From assembly GCA_035620975.1 (NCBI GenBank), contig DASPFV010000333.1, positions 1 through 33,798 on the forward strand: a stretch of DNA of 33,798 bases. Reading direction: 5' to 3'. Below are positions 1 through 7,608 of the stretch, one piece after another. The stretch is from DASPFV01 sp035620975. GTDB lineage: Bacteria; Acidobacteriota; Vicinamibacteria; Vicinamibacterales; 2-12-FULL-66-21. The notes beneath the pieces were generated by a model. The model did no database searches. It was given only the letters and a program-made list of their open reading frames with translations, and was not told where the DNA came from. Position 1 is the first letter of the stretch, and the number at the start of each line of letters is the position of its first letter. A program made the translations under genes and the position numbers.

Positions 1-87
1 CGTCACCCCGCCGCGGCGGTGCTGGGCTGTCTGGGAGCGGCCGATCTCCCCGGCAGCCTCGCGCGCTCCCTGGAACGACTGAAATAG
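1..87 (+). CDS. 3' end of an unidentified gene (partial)
   Basis: An open frame runs from the first base to a TAG at 85-87 and gives 28 residues ending in SLARSLERLK. The composition (Ala/Leu/Arg rich, amphipathic end) looks like the C-terminal helix of a real protein. It ends nine bases before the 3' end of the convergent tRNA gene. Too little is present to name a family, and it could be a chance open frame in GC-rich DNA. Confidence 0.35.
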   Translation, partial: RHPAAAVLGCLGAADLPGSLARSLERLK

Positions 88-95
88 CCTGAGAA

Positions 96-182
96 TGGTG
101 CCGGGGGTGGGGATCGAACCCACACGGCCCGAAGGCCACGGGATTTTAAGTCCCGAGCGTCTGCCAGTTCCGCCACCCCGGC
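96..182 (-). tRNA. tRNA-Leu (anticodon UAA)
   Basis: Read on the minus strand, the 87-nt gene starts GCCGGGGTGGCGGAACTGGC and ends with the matching acceptor strand CCCCGGC, discriminator A and an encoded CCA (96-98). The anticodon stem-loop is GGGA-CTTAAAA-TCCC, giving anticodon TAA, which reads UUA leucine codons. The long variable arm (GTGGGCCTTCGGGCCGT, a stem with a TTCG loop) is the class II arm expected of tRNA-Leu. The T arm is GGTTCGATCCC. All elements are visible, so the call is firm. Confidence 0.97.
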
Positions 183-189
183 CCGGACC

Positions 190-195
190 ATTGTA
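190..195 (-). promoter_or_regulatory. possible -10 element of the tRNA-Leu gene
   Basis: On the minus strand TACAAT lies seven bases upstream of the tRNA 5' end, the right distance for a housekeeping -10 box. No good -35 hexamer is seen 16-18 bases further upstream, so this is weak. Confidence 0.3.
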
Positions 196-320
196 ATCAG
201 GACGCTCGGAAGCTGCTGGCGGGAAACCAAGAGGCCCGGGGCTACCGAAGCAAGGCGGCACTCAGGCACCTCGGCACCAACGCACCCGAGGGACCCGGGG
301 CACTTTGGCAGGATGCTGAA

Positions 321-341
321 AGACGCCTTCGACCGGCGTCT
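321..341 (-). terminator. hairpin after the BON-domain gene
   Basis: AGACGCC and GGCGTCT form a perfect 7-bp stem with a 7-nt loop, starting 13 bases past the stop of the BON-domain gene. On the minus strand it is followed by TTCAG, so the T tract is short. It may act as an intrinsic terminator. Confidence 0.4.
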
Positions 342-353
342 CTCAGCGGCCTG

Positions 354-779
354 CTATGACCCAATCCTCAACCGATCCTGGACCGACCTGACGCCCTGGG
401 TTTCACGGGCGAGCTGCACCGCGCGCTGGCGCTCCGCCTCGCTCGAGACCGTCCCGCTCAGGGTCACCACGCCGTCCGTCGTGTCGACGTCGATCGCCGA
501 CGCCTTGACCAGATCGTCCAGCGCCATCTTCGACTTGATCTTCGCCGTCAGCGAGCCCTCAGCGACGGCACCGCGGATCTCCTCCGCCGCCCGGGCCGTC
601 CGCTCGCCGACCTCGGCGCCGACCTCGCGGCCTCGATCGACCGCCTCGGATCCGCTGGTGCCGACGGCCGGCGCATCCGGATCCGCGTCGGGCACGTGGG
701 ACCACCACCCGAGCAGGAAGCCGCCCACGCCAACCAGGATCACGAGGATCAACACCAACCTGAACAGCGCACGGAACAC
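354..779 (-). CDS. membrane-anchored BON-domain protein
   Basis: A 141-residue protein. Residues 7-25 form one hydrophobic segment (signal anchor), followed by an acidic/Ala-rich linker (about 28-75) and a C-terminal BON domain (about 76-140) with the typical core DGVVTLSGTVSSEAERQRA and a final VRSVQDRL. BON domains are small alpha/beta modules thought to bind phospholipid in the periplasm; OsmY is an example. The GTG at 777-779 is chosen because an ideal GGAGGT (785-790) lies five bases upstream; an in-frame ATG at 806 lacks such a site. It lies downstream of the kinase gene on the same strand and could share its transcript. Function beyond envelope association is unknown. Confidence 0.85.
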   Translation of the reverse strand: MFRALFRLVLILVILVGVGGFLLGWWSHVPDADPDAPAVGTSGSEAVDRGREVGAEVGERTARAAEEIRGAVAEGSLTAKIKSKMALDDLVKASAIDVDTTDGVVTLSGTVSSEAERQRAVQLARETQGVRSVQDRLRIGS

Positions 780-866
780 GGTACACCTCCAGGATGCAGA
801 TCGCACTTCTGCAACCAGCGGATAACTGCAGTATTCGTGCCTGAGGCTGGAAGAGCTGAAGCCGGA

Positions 867-3305
867 TCAGCGGAGGCTGACGATCACCCAGATATCGCCG
901 CGCTTCTCCAGACGCAGTGTATTGGTGATGCGCGAGGTCTGTGCGGTGCCCACACGAGGTCGGAACCGGCGCGTGATTACGCCAGTGACCGTGGCCGTCT
1001 TGTTGTCGGGATCGATCGTGATCTGCGGATCGGCAATCTCGAGCACGTAGGACTCGGCGTCCTGAATCATGCGCTTCACGGCAGCCGACTCGGCAGGCGA
1101 CAACACCTGCACCCGGCCGATCGCGGCTGCGTCGAGGCTCTCCCACGCTACCTCGAAGCGGCGCAGCGCGTCGCGGACGCCCGCGACCGCCTGCTCCCGC
1201 AGCTCGGCTGGGCTCGGCGGTGGCGGCTTCGGCGGCTCGGCCGGTTTCTGCACGGCCGACGGCGCGGGCACGGGCGCCGGCGGCGGTGCAGGCTTCACCG
1301 CCTCCTGCTCCGGCGGCGGCTGGGGCTTCGGCCGCTCGGGCAGCGTGAAGGGGACGCTGACGATGTGAATGAGCGGGACGGCACGTCCATCGACGACCGT
1401 CGGCTCGTACTCCCATTGCCTCACCGCCGTCAGCGCCGCATCGTCCAGACCGGCGACGGATCGGACCACTCGCGCGTCCGCCACACGGCCTTCCCTGCCG
1501 ATCGTCACCTCGATCTGGACTGCGCCCTGGATACCGGCGTCAATCGCGCCGCTCGGGTAGCTCGGCGCGACGTAGTACGTGCGCCTGGGTGCCGGGATGT
1601 TCCCGCCCACGCGCACAGGGGCAGCCGCCGCGGGCGGCGGTTCCGGCCGTCGCTCCTCTCGAGGCTGGGATCGCGTCGTCGGTGCAGGACGCTGCGGCTC
1701 CGGAGGAGGCGCGGACGCCCGCCCGGACTGCCGCGCAGTCTGCTGGCGCGGTTCCTGGCGGGTCGGCTCTTGCCGTGATGGCGGAGCGGCGCGTGGCGGC
1801 TCGGCCGCGCCGGGAGGAGGCTCGGCCGTGTCGGAGGCCGGGCCGGCCGCCGCGCCCGCCGGTGCAGTGGCCTGCGGAGACTGCGCCGCCGACGGCCCTG
1901 GAGCCGGGGCCGACGGCGCCGGCGATGTCGCCGCAGTGTTGACCGGCGGCTCGGAAGCCCGCTCCTCGCCCCCCCGAATTCGCGGCCACAACGCGACGGC
2001 CGCGACAACCAGGGCCAGCAGGGCGACGACAACGGCCAGAAGACTGGCACGGCTCGTCTCAGCCGTTCCGGGCTGTGACCCAGGGGCGGGCGTGCCGATG
2101 CCGGGAGGCGGGACCGGAGTGCCCGGCGTGAGCAGACCGCTCGCGCTGTGGAGGGACCGCCCGCGCTCGAGCAGTCCGGCCTCGGCCCGGGCCACGATGC
2201 CCGTGGCGTGCCGCCCGCCGGGATCGATTGCGGCCGACCGGCCGGCGATCGTCATCGCGGCGCGATAGTTGCCCGCAGCCAGCGCGCGCTCGGCGTCGAC
2301 GACGAGCGACGACGCGGAGGCATGCGGCGCTTCGAGCATCACGCCGGGGCTCGTGACCTCGGTTGAGATGAAGGCCGTCTCACCGGCGTCCGCGACGGCC
2401 TCGGCGGCAGCCTTCTCCTCGGCTGCCCTGATGCGCTGGCGCACTCGCGAGAGGTCGTTCCGCATGCGTGCCAGGTCCTGATACCGCTCCGCGGGATCCT
2501 TCCGCAGCGCCTGCTCCACGATGCTCACGACCTCGGCATCCAGACCGGGCACGACCCTGTCGAGCGGCTCAATCGTCACGCTCGGAATCCGATGCAGCAG
2601 GCCGTCCTTCATCGAACCGGAAAACGCCTGCCTGCCGCTCAGCAGCTCGTACGCGACGAGCCCCACGGCGAAGATGTCGCTCCGGTGGTCGACGCCCGTG
2701 CCGACGACCTGCTCGGGCGACATGTAGTTGATCGTGCCGACGAGCACCCCCGACTGCGTGATGCCCGACTCGTCCACGCGGACGATGCCGAAGTCGAGGA
2801 TCTTCAGCACGCCGTCGGCATCGACCATCAGATTGGCGGGCTTGACGTCGCGGTGGACGATGCCCGCACGATGGGCGTAGGCGAGGCCGTCGCACAGTTC
2901 CTCGAGGAGCTCGAGCCGCCGCGACAGCGACAGCCTGGCCTCCTGCCGGATCAGCTCCGCGAGCGTCTCGCCCGCCAGGAACTCCATCGCGATGAACGGG
3001 TCGCCCTCGTGCTCGCCGACGTCGAAAATCGTGACGATGTGAGGATGCCGGAGGCGCCCGGCGGCGCGCGCCTCCCGCGCGAACCGCTCGCGCAGCGGGT
3101 CGGTGTCGAAGCCGCGGCGCAGCAGCTTGATCGCGACGAGACGGTCGATCGCGGGATCCCGCGCGAGGTACAGCGAGCCCATCCCCCCGTCGCCGATCTT
3201 CTCGAGCATCTGGTAGCGTCCGATGAACCCGGCAGGCGTCGGCGCGGGCGTGGGGGCGCCAAGGCGGCCGGGGCGCGACGAGGGGGTCGAGGGTGGCTGG
3301 GTCAC
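867..3305 (-). CDS. transmembrane Ser/Thr protein kinase with C-terminal TonB-like domain
   Basis: An 812-residue Hanks-type kinase. Kinase domain about 31-290: glycine loop GDGGMG (39-43), VAIK lysine K60, catalytic loop HRDVKPAN (151-158), DFG (171-173) and MSPEQ (195-199). A helical segment (about 330-385) resembles a tetratricopeptide-type repeat. One transmembrane helix lies at about 421-440. A Pro/Ala-rich stretch (450-565) leads to a TonB C-terminal-like domain (about 570-655, with PSYPSGAIDAGIQGAVQIEV and AVRQWEYEP). A second Pro-rich linker (656-700) joins an NTF2/SnoaL-like tail (about 702-812). Topology puts the kinase inside and the TonB-like part in the periplasm. The GTG start overlaps the stop of the PP2C gene as GTGA, so the two are translationally coupled. 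It probably phosphorylates proteins in response to an envelope signal (inference). Confidence 0.93.
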   Translation of the reverse strand: MTQPPSTPSSRPGRLGAPTPAPTPAGFIGRYQMLEKIGDGGMGSLYLARDPAIDRLVAIKLLRRGFDTDPLRERFAREARAAGRLRHPHIVTIFDVGEHEGDPFIAMEFLAGETLAELIRQEARLSLSRRLELLEELCDGLAYAHRAGIVHRDVKPANLMVDADGVLKILDFGIVRVDESGITQSGVLVGTINYMSPEQVVGTGVDHRSDIFAVGLVAYELLSGRQAFSGSMKDGLLHRIPSVTIEPLDRVVPGLDAEVVSIVEQALRKDPAERYQDLARMRNDLSRVRQRIRAAEEKAAAEAVADAGETAFISTEVTSPGVMLEAPHASASSLVVDAERALAAGNYRAAMTIAGRSAAIDPGGRHATGIVARAEAGLLERGRSLHSASGLLTPGTPVPPPGIGTPAPGSQPGTAETSRASLLAVVVALLALVVAAVALWPRIRGGEERASEPPVNTAATSPAPSAPAPGPSAAQSPQATAPAGAAAGPASDTAEPPPGAAEPPRAAPPSRQEPTRQEPRQQTARQSGRASAPPPEPQRPAPTTRSQPREERRPEPPPAAAAPVRVGGNIPAPRRTYYVAPSYPSGAIDAGIQGAVQIEVTIGREGRVADARVVRSVAGLDDAALTAVRQWEYEPTVVDGRAVPLIHIVSVPFTLPERPKPQPPPEQEAVKPAPPPAPVPAPSAVQKPAEPPKPPPPSPAELREQAVAGVRDALRRFEVAWESLDAAAIGRVQVLSPAESAAVKRMIQDAESYVLEIADPQITIDPDNKTATVTGVITRRFRPRVGTAQTSRITNTLRLEKRGDIWVIVSLR

Positions 3306-4063
3306 GAAGCCACCTCCACGACCACGGCGGTGAGGTTGTCGCTGCCGTCCTTCTCGAGGGCGGCCTGAACGAGGCGTTCCGCGGCCTCGTCCACGCCTGG
3401 CGCGTCGTTGACGATCGCCGCGATCTCGGGGGCGTCAAGCGCTCCGTGCACGCCGTCGCTGCTGATGACGAACCGGTCCCGCTCCGAGACCGTCCGCGAG
3501 AGCAGCTGGATCTCGAGCTCGTCCTGGGCGCCGACGACCGCCGTCAGCACGTGCCGCATGGGATGCTCTGCGATCGAGGCCGGGTCCAGCTCCGGGTTCT
3601 GGGCGAGGAGCAGCTGCACCCATGTCTGGTCGCGCGTCAGGCACTCGATGCGGCCCTGCCGCACGAGGTACACGCGGCTGTCGCCGACACTGCAGACGTT
3701 GACCGAGCGATCCGTGAAGAGCATCGCGGCAACGGTCGTGCCCATGCCCGTGTACTGGTCCCGCGCTTCGCTCTCGCGGTAGACCTGCCGATTGGCGAGC
3801 TTGACGGCCGTGCGCAGGCGGTTCCCGTCGAAATCGAGGGCGCTGTCGATGCCGAACGGCCAGGTGTGATCGGGATCCTCCCCGGATCGCGCGACGAAGG
3901 TGTGGATGGTCTGGAGGGCGAGGCAGGACGCGACTTCACCGGCGTTGTGCCCCCCCATGCCGTCGGCGACCGCGAAGAGGCCGATTCGGGGATCGAGGAG
4001 CAGGCTGTCCTCGTTGCGAGGCCGCACACGACCGGGATGCGTGGCGCCGTGGCCGACCATCAT
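3302..4063 (-). CDS. PP2C-family Ser/Thr protein phosphatase
   Basis: A 253-residue soluble phosphatase of the Stp/PrpC type. The metal-binding motifs are all present: RNED (16-19), ADGMGG (33-38), GDSRVYL (127-133), SSDGVHG (201-207) and KDGSDNLT (238-245). Such enzymes use two metal ions to remove phosphate from Ser and Thr, normally opposing a partner kinase. The gene sits directly upstream of the kinase gene and shares four bases with it, the usual kinase/phosphatase pairing. Two adjacent ATG codons (4061-4063 and 4058-4060) could both serve as start. It is divergent from the FHA protein with only 50 bases between, so the three genes form one signalling locus. Confidence 0.95.
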   Translation of the reverse strand: MMVGHGATHPGRVRPRNEDSLLLDPRIGLFAVADGMGGHNAGEVASCLALQTIHTFVARSGEDPDHTWPFGIDSALDFDGNRLRTAVKLANRQVYRESEARDQYTGMGTTVAAMLFTDRSVNVCSVGDSRVYLVRQGRIECLTRDQTWVQLLLAQNPELDPASIAEHPMRHVLTAVVGAQDELEIQLLSRTVSERDRFVISSDGVHGALDAPEIAAIVNDAPGVDEAAERLVQAALEKDGSDNLTAVVVEVAS

Positions 4064-4089
4064 GACCGCGCCCCCATTATCCTGAGCAC

Positions 4090-4095
4090 TATACT
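4090..4095 (+). promoter_or_regulatory. possible -10 element for the FHA-GAF-cyclase gene
   Basis: TATACT sits 18 bases before the ATG at 4114 in the 50-bp divergent intergenic region. No clear -35 hexamer is seen. On the other strand GATAAT (4076-4081) could serve the phosphatase gene. Confidence 0.3.
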
Positions 4096-4113
4096 AACAA
4101 TCCGGCAGCCCGG

Positions 4114-5643
4114 ATGTTCTTTCTCCTCTACACGCGCGACGGTCGGACGACCCGGCACCAGCTGGCCCCGGGGGATACCGTCGTCGGCCGGGCACCCATC
4201 TGCGACCTCCAGATCGACGATCCCAGCATCTCCCGCCGGCACGTCCGTTTCAGGGTGCACGGGGATCACTGTGTCCTGACGGATCTGGGGGGCCGGAACG
4301 GCACGTTCGTCAATGGCGAGCAGGTGACCGAGGCCGAGCTGCAACCGGGGGATGCCGTCGTCCTCGGCCGATTCCCGCTACGGCTCGACCGTGCCGCGCC
4401 GGATCCGCTCGTCCTGAGCGACAACCATTCGATCGTCCGGCCCGAGACGCTCGTCCTGCGCCCCCTGGACGACCAGCCGGCGACACGGGCCGGGCTGGCT
4501 CCCGCGCTCTCGGCGGACCGGCTCATCATTCTGCTCGACGAGATCTCGCTGCAGCTGGCGCGCTGGCACACGCCGGCCGATCTCGCCGACCGGATCGCGA
4601 CGGTCGCCTTCAACGCGTTACCGATCGACCGGGTGTTCCTGCTGCTCGTGGACGACCAGACGGGCGAGCTCCAGCCGAGGGTGGTGCGGACCAGGGAAGG
4701 CCGGCCCCTGCGGGTGAGCCTCAACCGGACGATAGTCCGCCGCGCGATGGCCGAAGGAGCGGCCGTGATGGGAGCGGACGTTGCGTTCGACTCTCATCAG
4801 GGCGCCGATACGGGTCATCACCCCGCGCCCCGCGCGTTCATCTGCGCGCCGATGCGGGGCGCGAACGGCATGCTCGGGATCCTCTACGTGGATCATCACG
4901 ACGCCACGGCGCTCACGCCAGGCGACTTCGAAGTCTGCCTGGCGCTGGCAAGGCATGCGGCCGCGGTGCTCGATCACGCGCTGACCACCTGGCGCTCCTA
5001 TGCAGAAACGCGGCTCCGGGACCGCCTCCTCCTCCACCATCCGCCGACCGTGGTCGAGCGGCTGATCGAGTCAGCGCGCCGGCCCGGGCACGGACGCGAA
5101 GCCGAAACCCGCGAGGTGACGCTGCTCGCGGCGGGTCTGGCAATCCGTCATCCGCAGGCGACCAACGCATCGGCGATGCTCCAGGCGGTGACCGACGGCT
5201 TCAACACGCTGTGCGACGCGGCCTTCCTCGAAGAAGGGAGCCTCGTCCGGTTCGATGGCGACGTGGCGCTGTTCATCTTCGGACTCCCCCCGGCGACGGA
5301 GGATCACGCAGACCGCGGGCTGCGCGCGGCCGACGCCATGCGGCAGGGGCTGGCGTCGCTCCCGGCCGGGCCGGAGCTGCTCCTCCGGATCGCGCTCGAC
5401 ACGGGACCCGCTATCGCCGGCACCATCCACACCGCAGGACGCCACGCCCACGTCGTGCTGGGCGACGTGCTCCGGAACGCGCTGACCGTGATCGGCGCGC
5501 GTGCCGAATCGGGGCTCATCCTCCTCACCTCGCGGACGCGCGCGAAGCTCTCGTCCATCCCGGAGCTGCAGCCGGTGGGCCCGCTCGGAAGCTCGCAGCT
5601 CGAGCTCTTTGGCTGCCGCAGGCTGGCCGGCTCGCCGCACTGA
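4114..5643 (+). CDS. FHA-GAF protein with a cyclase-like domain
   Basis: A 509-residue protein with three modules. FHA domain about 1-95: GR (25-26), SISRRH (38-43), GGRNGTFVNG (59-68), the residues that bind phosphothreonine. GAF domain about 140-290, ending in the typical MLGILYVD (253-260). Class III adenylate/guanylate cyclase-like domain about 333-475. In the cyclase fold the second metal Asp is kept (GD, 382-383, followed by FIFGLP) and so is the GDVLRNA motif (450-456), but the first metal Asp, expected in an LFADI-type strand, is Gly341 (VTLLAAGLAI), and the usual substrate Lys is Arg379. The domain may be inactive or a nucleotide sensor. The FHA domain is a natural reader for phosphorylation by the divergently encoded kinase. 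Confidence 0.9.
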   Translation: MFFLLYTRDGRTTRHQLAPGDTVVGRAPICDLQIDDPSISRRHVRFRVHGDHCVLTDLGGRNGTFVNGEQVTEAELQPGDAVVLGRFPLRLDRAAPDPLVLSDNHSIVRPETLVLRPLDDQPATRAGLAPALSADRLIILLDEISLQLARWHTPADLADRIATVAFNALPIDRVFLLLVDDQTGELQPRVVRTREGRPLRVSLNRTIVRRAMAEGAAVMGADVAFDSHQGADTGHHPAPRAFICAPMRGANGMLGILYVDHHDATALTPGDFEVCLALARHAAAVLDHALTTWRSYAETRLRDRLLLHHPPTVVERLIESARRPGHGREAETREVTLLAAGLAIRHPQATNASAMLQAVTDGFNTLCDAAFLEEGSLVRFDGDVALFIFGLPPATEDHADRGLRAADAMRQGLASLPAGPELLLRIALDTGPAIAGTIHTAGRHAHVVLGDVLRNALTVIGARAESGLILLTSRTRAKLSSIPELQPVGPLGSSQLELFGCRRLAGSPH

Positions 5644-5695
5644 AGGCCCGTCGCCGCAATCGGGCCGGGAGGCCAGGATCGCCGCGGCTCCGGCA

Positions 5696-6028
5696 CTACC
5701 GCGCCGTGGCGAAGAACACCAGAACCCGCAGCTCCTCGACGATGTCGCTGAAACGGTGCTCCTGGTGCGCCGCGACGTAAATCACCGTCCCCGACGACAC
5801 GGCCCGCCGCTCATTCCCCGCCTGGAACGTGGCGCGGCCCGAGACGACGCAGTACACCTCGTCCTCCTCGTGGGGGCTCTGGTGATCCCAGGCGCCCGGC
5901 GCGAGAACGTAGAGGCCGGCGCGCAGCGCGGGAACACGCAGGAACTCGAGCCACGGCTCGCCCGAGCCGCGCTGCTCGGCAGAGAGATCGGCGAGATCGA
6001 AGGAGGTCCACTGCATCGATACGCTCAT
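5696..6028 (-). CDS. small cupin-domain protein
   Basis: A 110-residue single-domain cupin. The double-stranded beta-helix motifs can be seen: motif 1 around AWDHQSPHEEDEVYCVVSG (two His and an acidic cluster as metal ligands) and motif 2 around GTVIYVAAHQEHRF. The ATG at 6026-6028 is chosen because it follows the rfbC stop by one base (TGA C ATG), so the genes are translationally coupled; a longer in-frame start would run into rfbC. Cupins have many roles (sugar isomerases, dioxygenases, regulators). Its position after rfbC suggests a link with sugar nucleotide metabolism, but that is context only. Confidence 0.85.
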   Translation of the reverse strand: MSVSMQWTSFDLADLSAEQRGSGEPWLEFLRVPALRAGLYVLAPGAWDHQSPHEEDEVYCVVSGRATFQAGNERRAVSSGTVIYVAAHQEHRFSDIVEELRVLVFFATAR

Positions 6029-6029
6029 G

Positions 6030-6593
6030 TCAAAGCCTCGGGCCGCCGGCGGGGTCACCAGTTTCGCCGAGCAGCGGCCAGCACCGGTCGCGCTCCGAGA
6101 GGGTTGGAGACGTCATGGGCCAGCGGATGCCCAGCCTCGGATCGTCCCACCGCACGCCGAACTCCAGCTCCGGCGCATACTCCTCGGTCGTCTGATATAC
6201 GACATCCGCGTCGGGGCTGAGCACGCAGAAACCGTGCACGTATCCCGGGGGAATGTACACCGAGCGGCGGTTGTCGCTCGACAGGATGATACCGTCCCAG
6301 CGGCCGAAGGTCGGCGAACCGGGGCGGACGTCGGCGGCCACGTCGAAGATCTCGCCCCGGAGGACCCGCACCAGCTTCCCCTGCGCGCGCGGCGGCCGCT
6401 GCGCGTGAAGCCCGCGCAGCGTGCCCTGCATCGACCGCGACTGGTTCGTCTGGACGAACGTCACCGTGATACCGGCAGCCTCGAACGCGGAGCGTCTGTA
6501 AGTCTCCATGAAAAAGCCGCGCCGGTCCCCGAAGATCTCCGCTTCGATCACGACGACCCCGGGCAGGCCAGCTGGCGTGAAGGTGAACGGCAT
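6030..6593 (-). CDS. rfbC: dTDP-4-dehydrorhamnose 3,5-epimerase
   Basis: A 187-residue RmlC-type cupin epimerase that converts dTDP-4-keto-6-deoxyglucose to dTDP-4-keto-rhamnose, the third step of dTDP-L-rhamnose synthesis. Typical motifs: GDRRGFFMETYR (22-33), FVQTNQSRS (47-55), LRGLHAQRPP with the catalytic His (59-68), GKLVRVLRGEIFDVAADVR (72-90), IPPGYVHGF (114-122) and YQTTEEYAPE (133-142). The length matches the family. It starts 11 bases after the rfbA stop, so the pair is an operon. rfbB and rfbD are not in the window. Confidence 0.97.
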   Translation of the reverse strand: MPFTFTPAGLPGVVVIEAEIFGDRRGFFMETYRRSAFEAAGITVTFVQTNQSRSMQGTLRGLHAQRPPRAQGKLVRVLRGEIFDVAADVRPGSPTFGRWDGIILSSDNRRSVYIPPGYVHGFCVLSPDADVVYQTTEEYAPELEFGVRWDDPRLGIRWPMTSPTLSERDRCWPLLGETGDPAGGPRL

Positions 6594-6604
6594 GGTCCGG
6601 CGCC

Positions 6605-7480
6605 TCAGCGATCGTCGTCGAGCAGGCGCAGCAGGTACTGGCCGTAAGCGCTGCCTTTCATGGCGCGGGCCAGGCGCTCGAGGTGCGCGGCATCGATGTA
6701 CTGCAGGCGGTACGCGATCTCCTCGAGGCAGCCAATCATGAGCCCCTGCCGCTCTTCCACGGCCTGCACGAAGTTGGACGCCTGGACGAGCGACTCGTGG
6801 GTGCCGGTATCGAGCCAGGCGACGCCGCGCGGCAGACGTTCCACGCACAGCTGGTCCCGGTCGAGGTAGGCGCGGTTGACGTCGGTGATCTCCAGCTCTC
6901 CGCGCGCGGACGGCCGGAGACGCGATGCGATGTCGACGACCTGATTGTCGTAGAAATACAGTCCTGTGACGGCATAGGACGACTTGGGTTGAGGCGGCTT
7001 CTCTTCCAGCCCCACCGCGCGCCCTTCGGCATCGAACTCGACCACGCCGTAGCGCTCCGGATCCCGGACCTGGTAGCCGAAGACCGTCGCGCCCGTCTCG
7101 CGCGCGGCAGCGGCACGCAGGTAGTCTGAGAAGTGGGCTCCGTAGAAGATGTTGTCGCCGAGCGCCAGCGCGACACGGTCCCGGCCGATGAACGAGCGGC
7201 CGATCAGGAACGCCTGCGCCAGGCCCTCGGGAGCCGGCTGCGCCGCGTACTCGATGGTGAGCCCGAAATCGCTGCCGTCGCCGAGCAACCGGCGGAAGCC
7301 ATCCTGCTCGTGGGGTGTCGTGATGACCAGGACCTGGCGGATACCCGCCAGCATCAGCGTCGAGAGCGGGTAATACAGCAGCGGCTTGTTGTAGACCGGG
7401 ATGAGCTGCTTGCTGACGCCCCGCGTCAGCGGGTGCAGGCGGGTCCCGGATCCGCCCGCGAGAACGATACCCTTGAGCAT
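6605..7480 (-). CDS. rfbA: glucose-1-phosphate thymidylyltransferase
   Basis: A 291-residue nucleotidyltransferase (RmlA) that makes dTDP-glucose from dTTP and glucose 1-phosphate, the first step to dTDP-L-rhamnose for cell-surface glycans. The N-terminal signature LAGGSGTRLHPLT (7-19) with KQLIPVYNKPLLYYPL, the metal-site GDNIFYG and the sugar-site EEKP and WLDTGTH motifs are all present. The length is standard. It is first in the minus-strand set rfbA-rfbC-cupin and is divergent from the phosphatase-superfamily gene at 7609. Confidence 0.97.
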   Translation of the reverse strand: MLKGIVLAGGSGTRLHPLTRGVSKQLIPVYNKPLLYYPLSTLMLAGIRQVLVITTPHEQDGFRRLLGDGSDFGLTIEYAAQPAPEGLAQAFLIGRSFIGRDRVALALGDNIFYGAHFSDYLRAAAARETGATVFGYQVRDPERYGVVEFDAEGRAVGLEEKPPQPKSSYAVTGLYFYDNQVVDIASRLRPSARGELEITDVNRAYLDRDQLCVERLPRGVAWLDTGTHESLVQASNFVQAVEERQGLMIGCLEEIAYRLQYIDAAHLERLARAMKGSAYGQYLLRLLDDDR

Positions 7481-7608
7481 GAGCTTGGGATTGTACCAGC
7501 AAGCCGTGACTCGAAGGCCCGCGGGCGTCCGACCTGCAGCCCGCCTGCGCAGCCGGCAGGGCCGCCGGACACCGGCAGTGGTTCACTTCGTGCATCGTGA
7601 GGTGCGGC

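Noticed and set aside
2592..3368. Long plus-strand open frames (up to 258 residues) opposite the kinase gene
   Set aside because: Antisense frames in GC-rich coding DNA; residues are His/Arg/Glu-rich without any domain, while the kinase frame has all catalytic motifs.
5645..5666. Terminator between the FHA gene and the cupin gene
   Set aside because: GGCCCG/CGGGCC can pair, but the loop is ten bases and there is no T tract on either side, so support is too weak to list.
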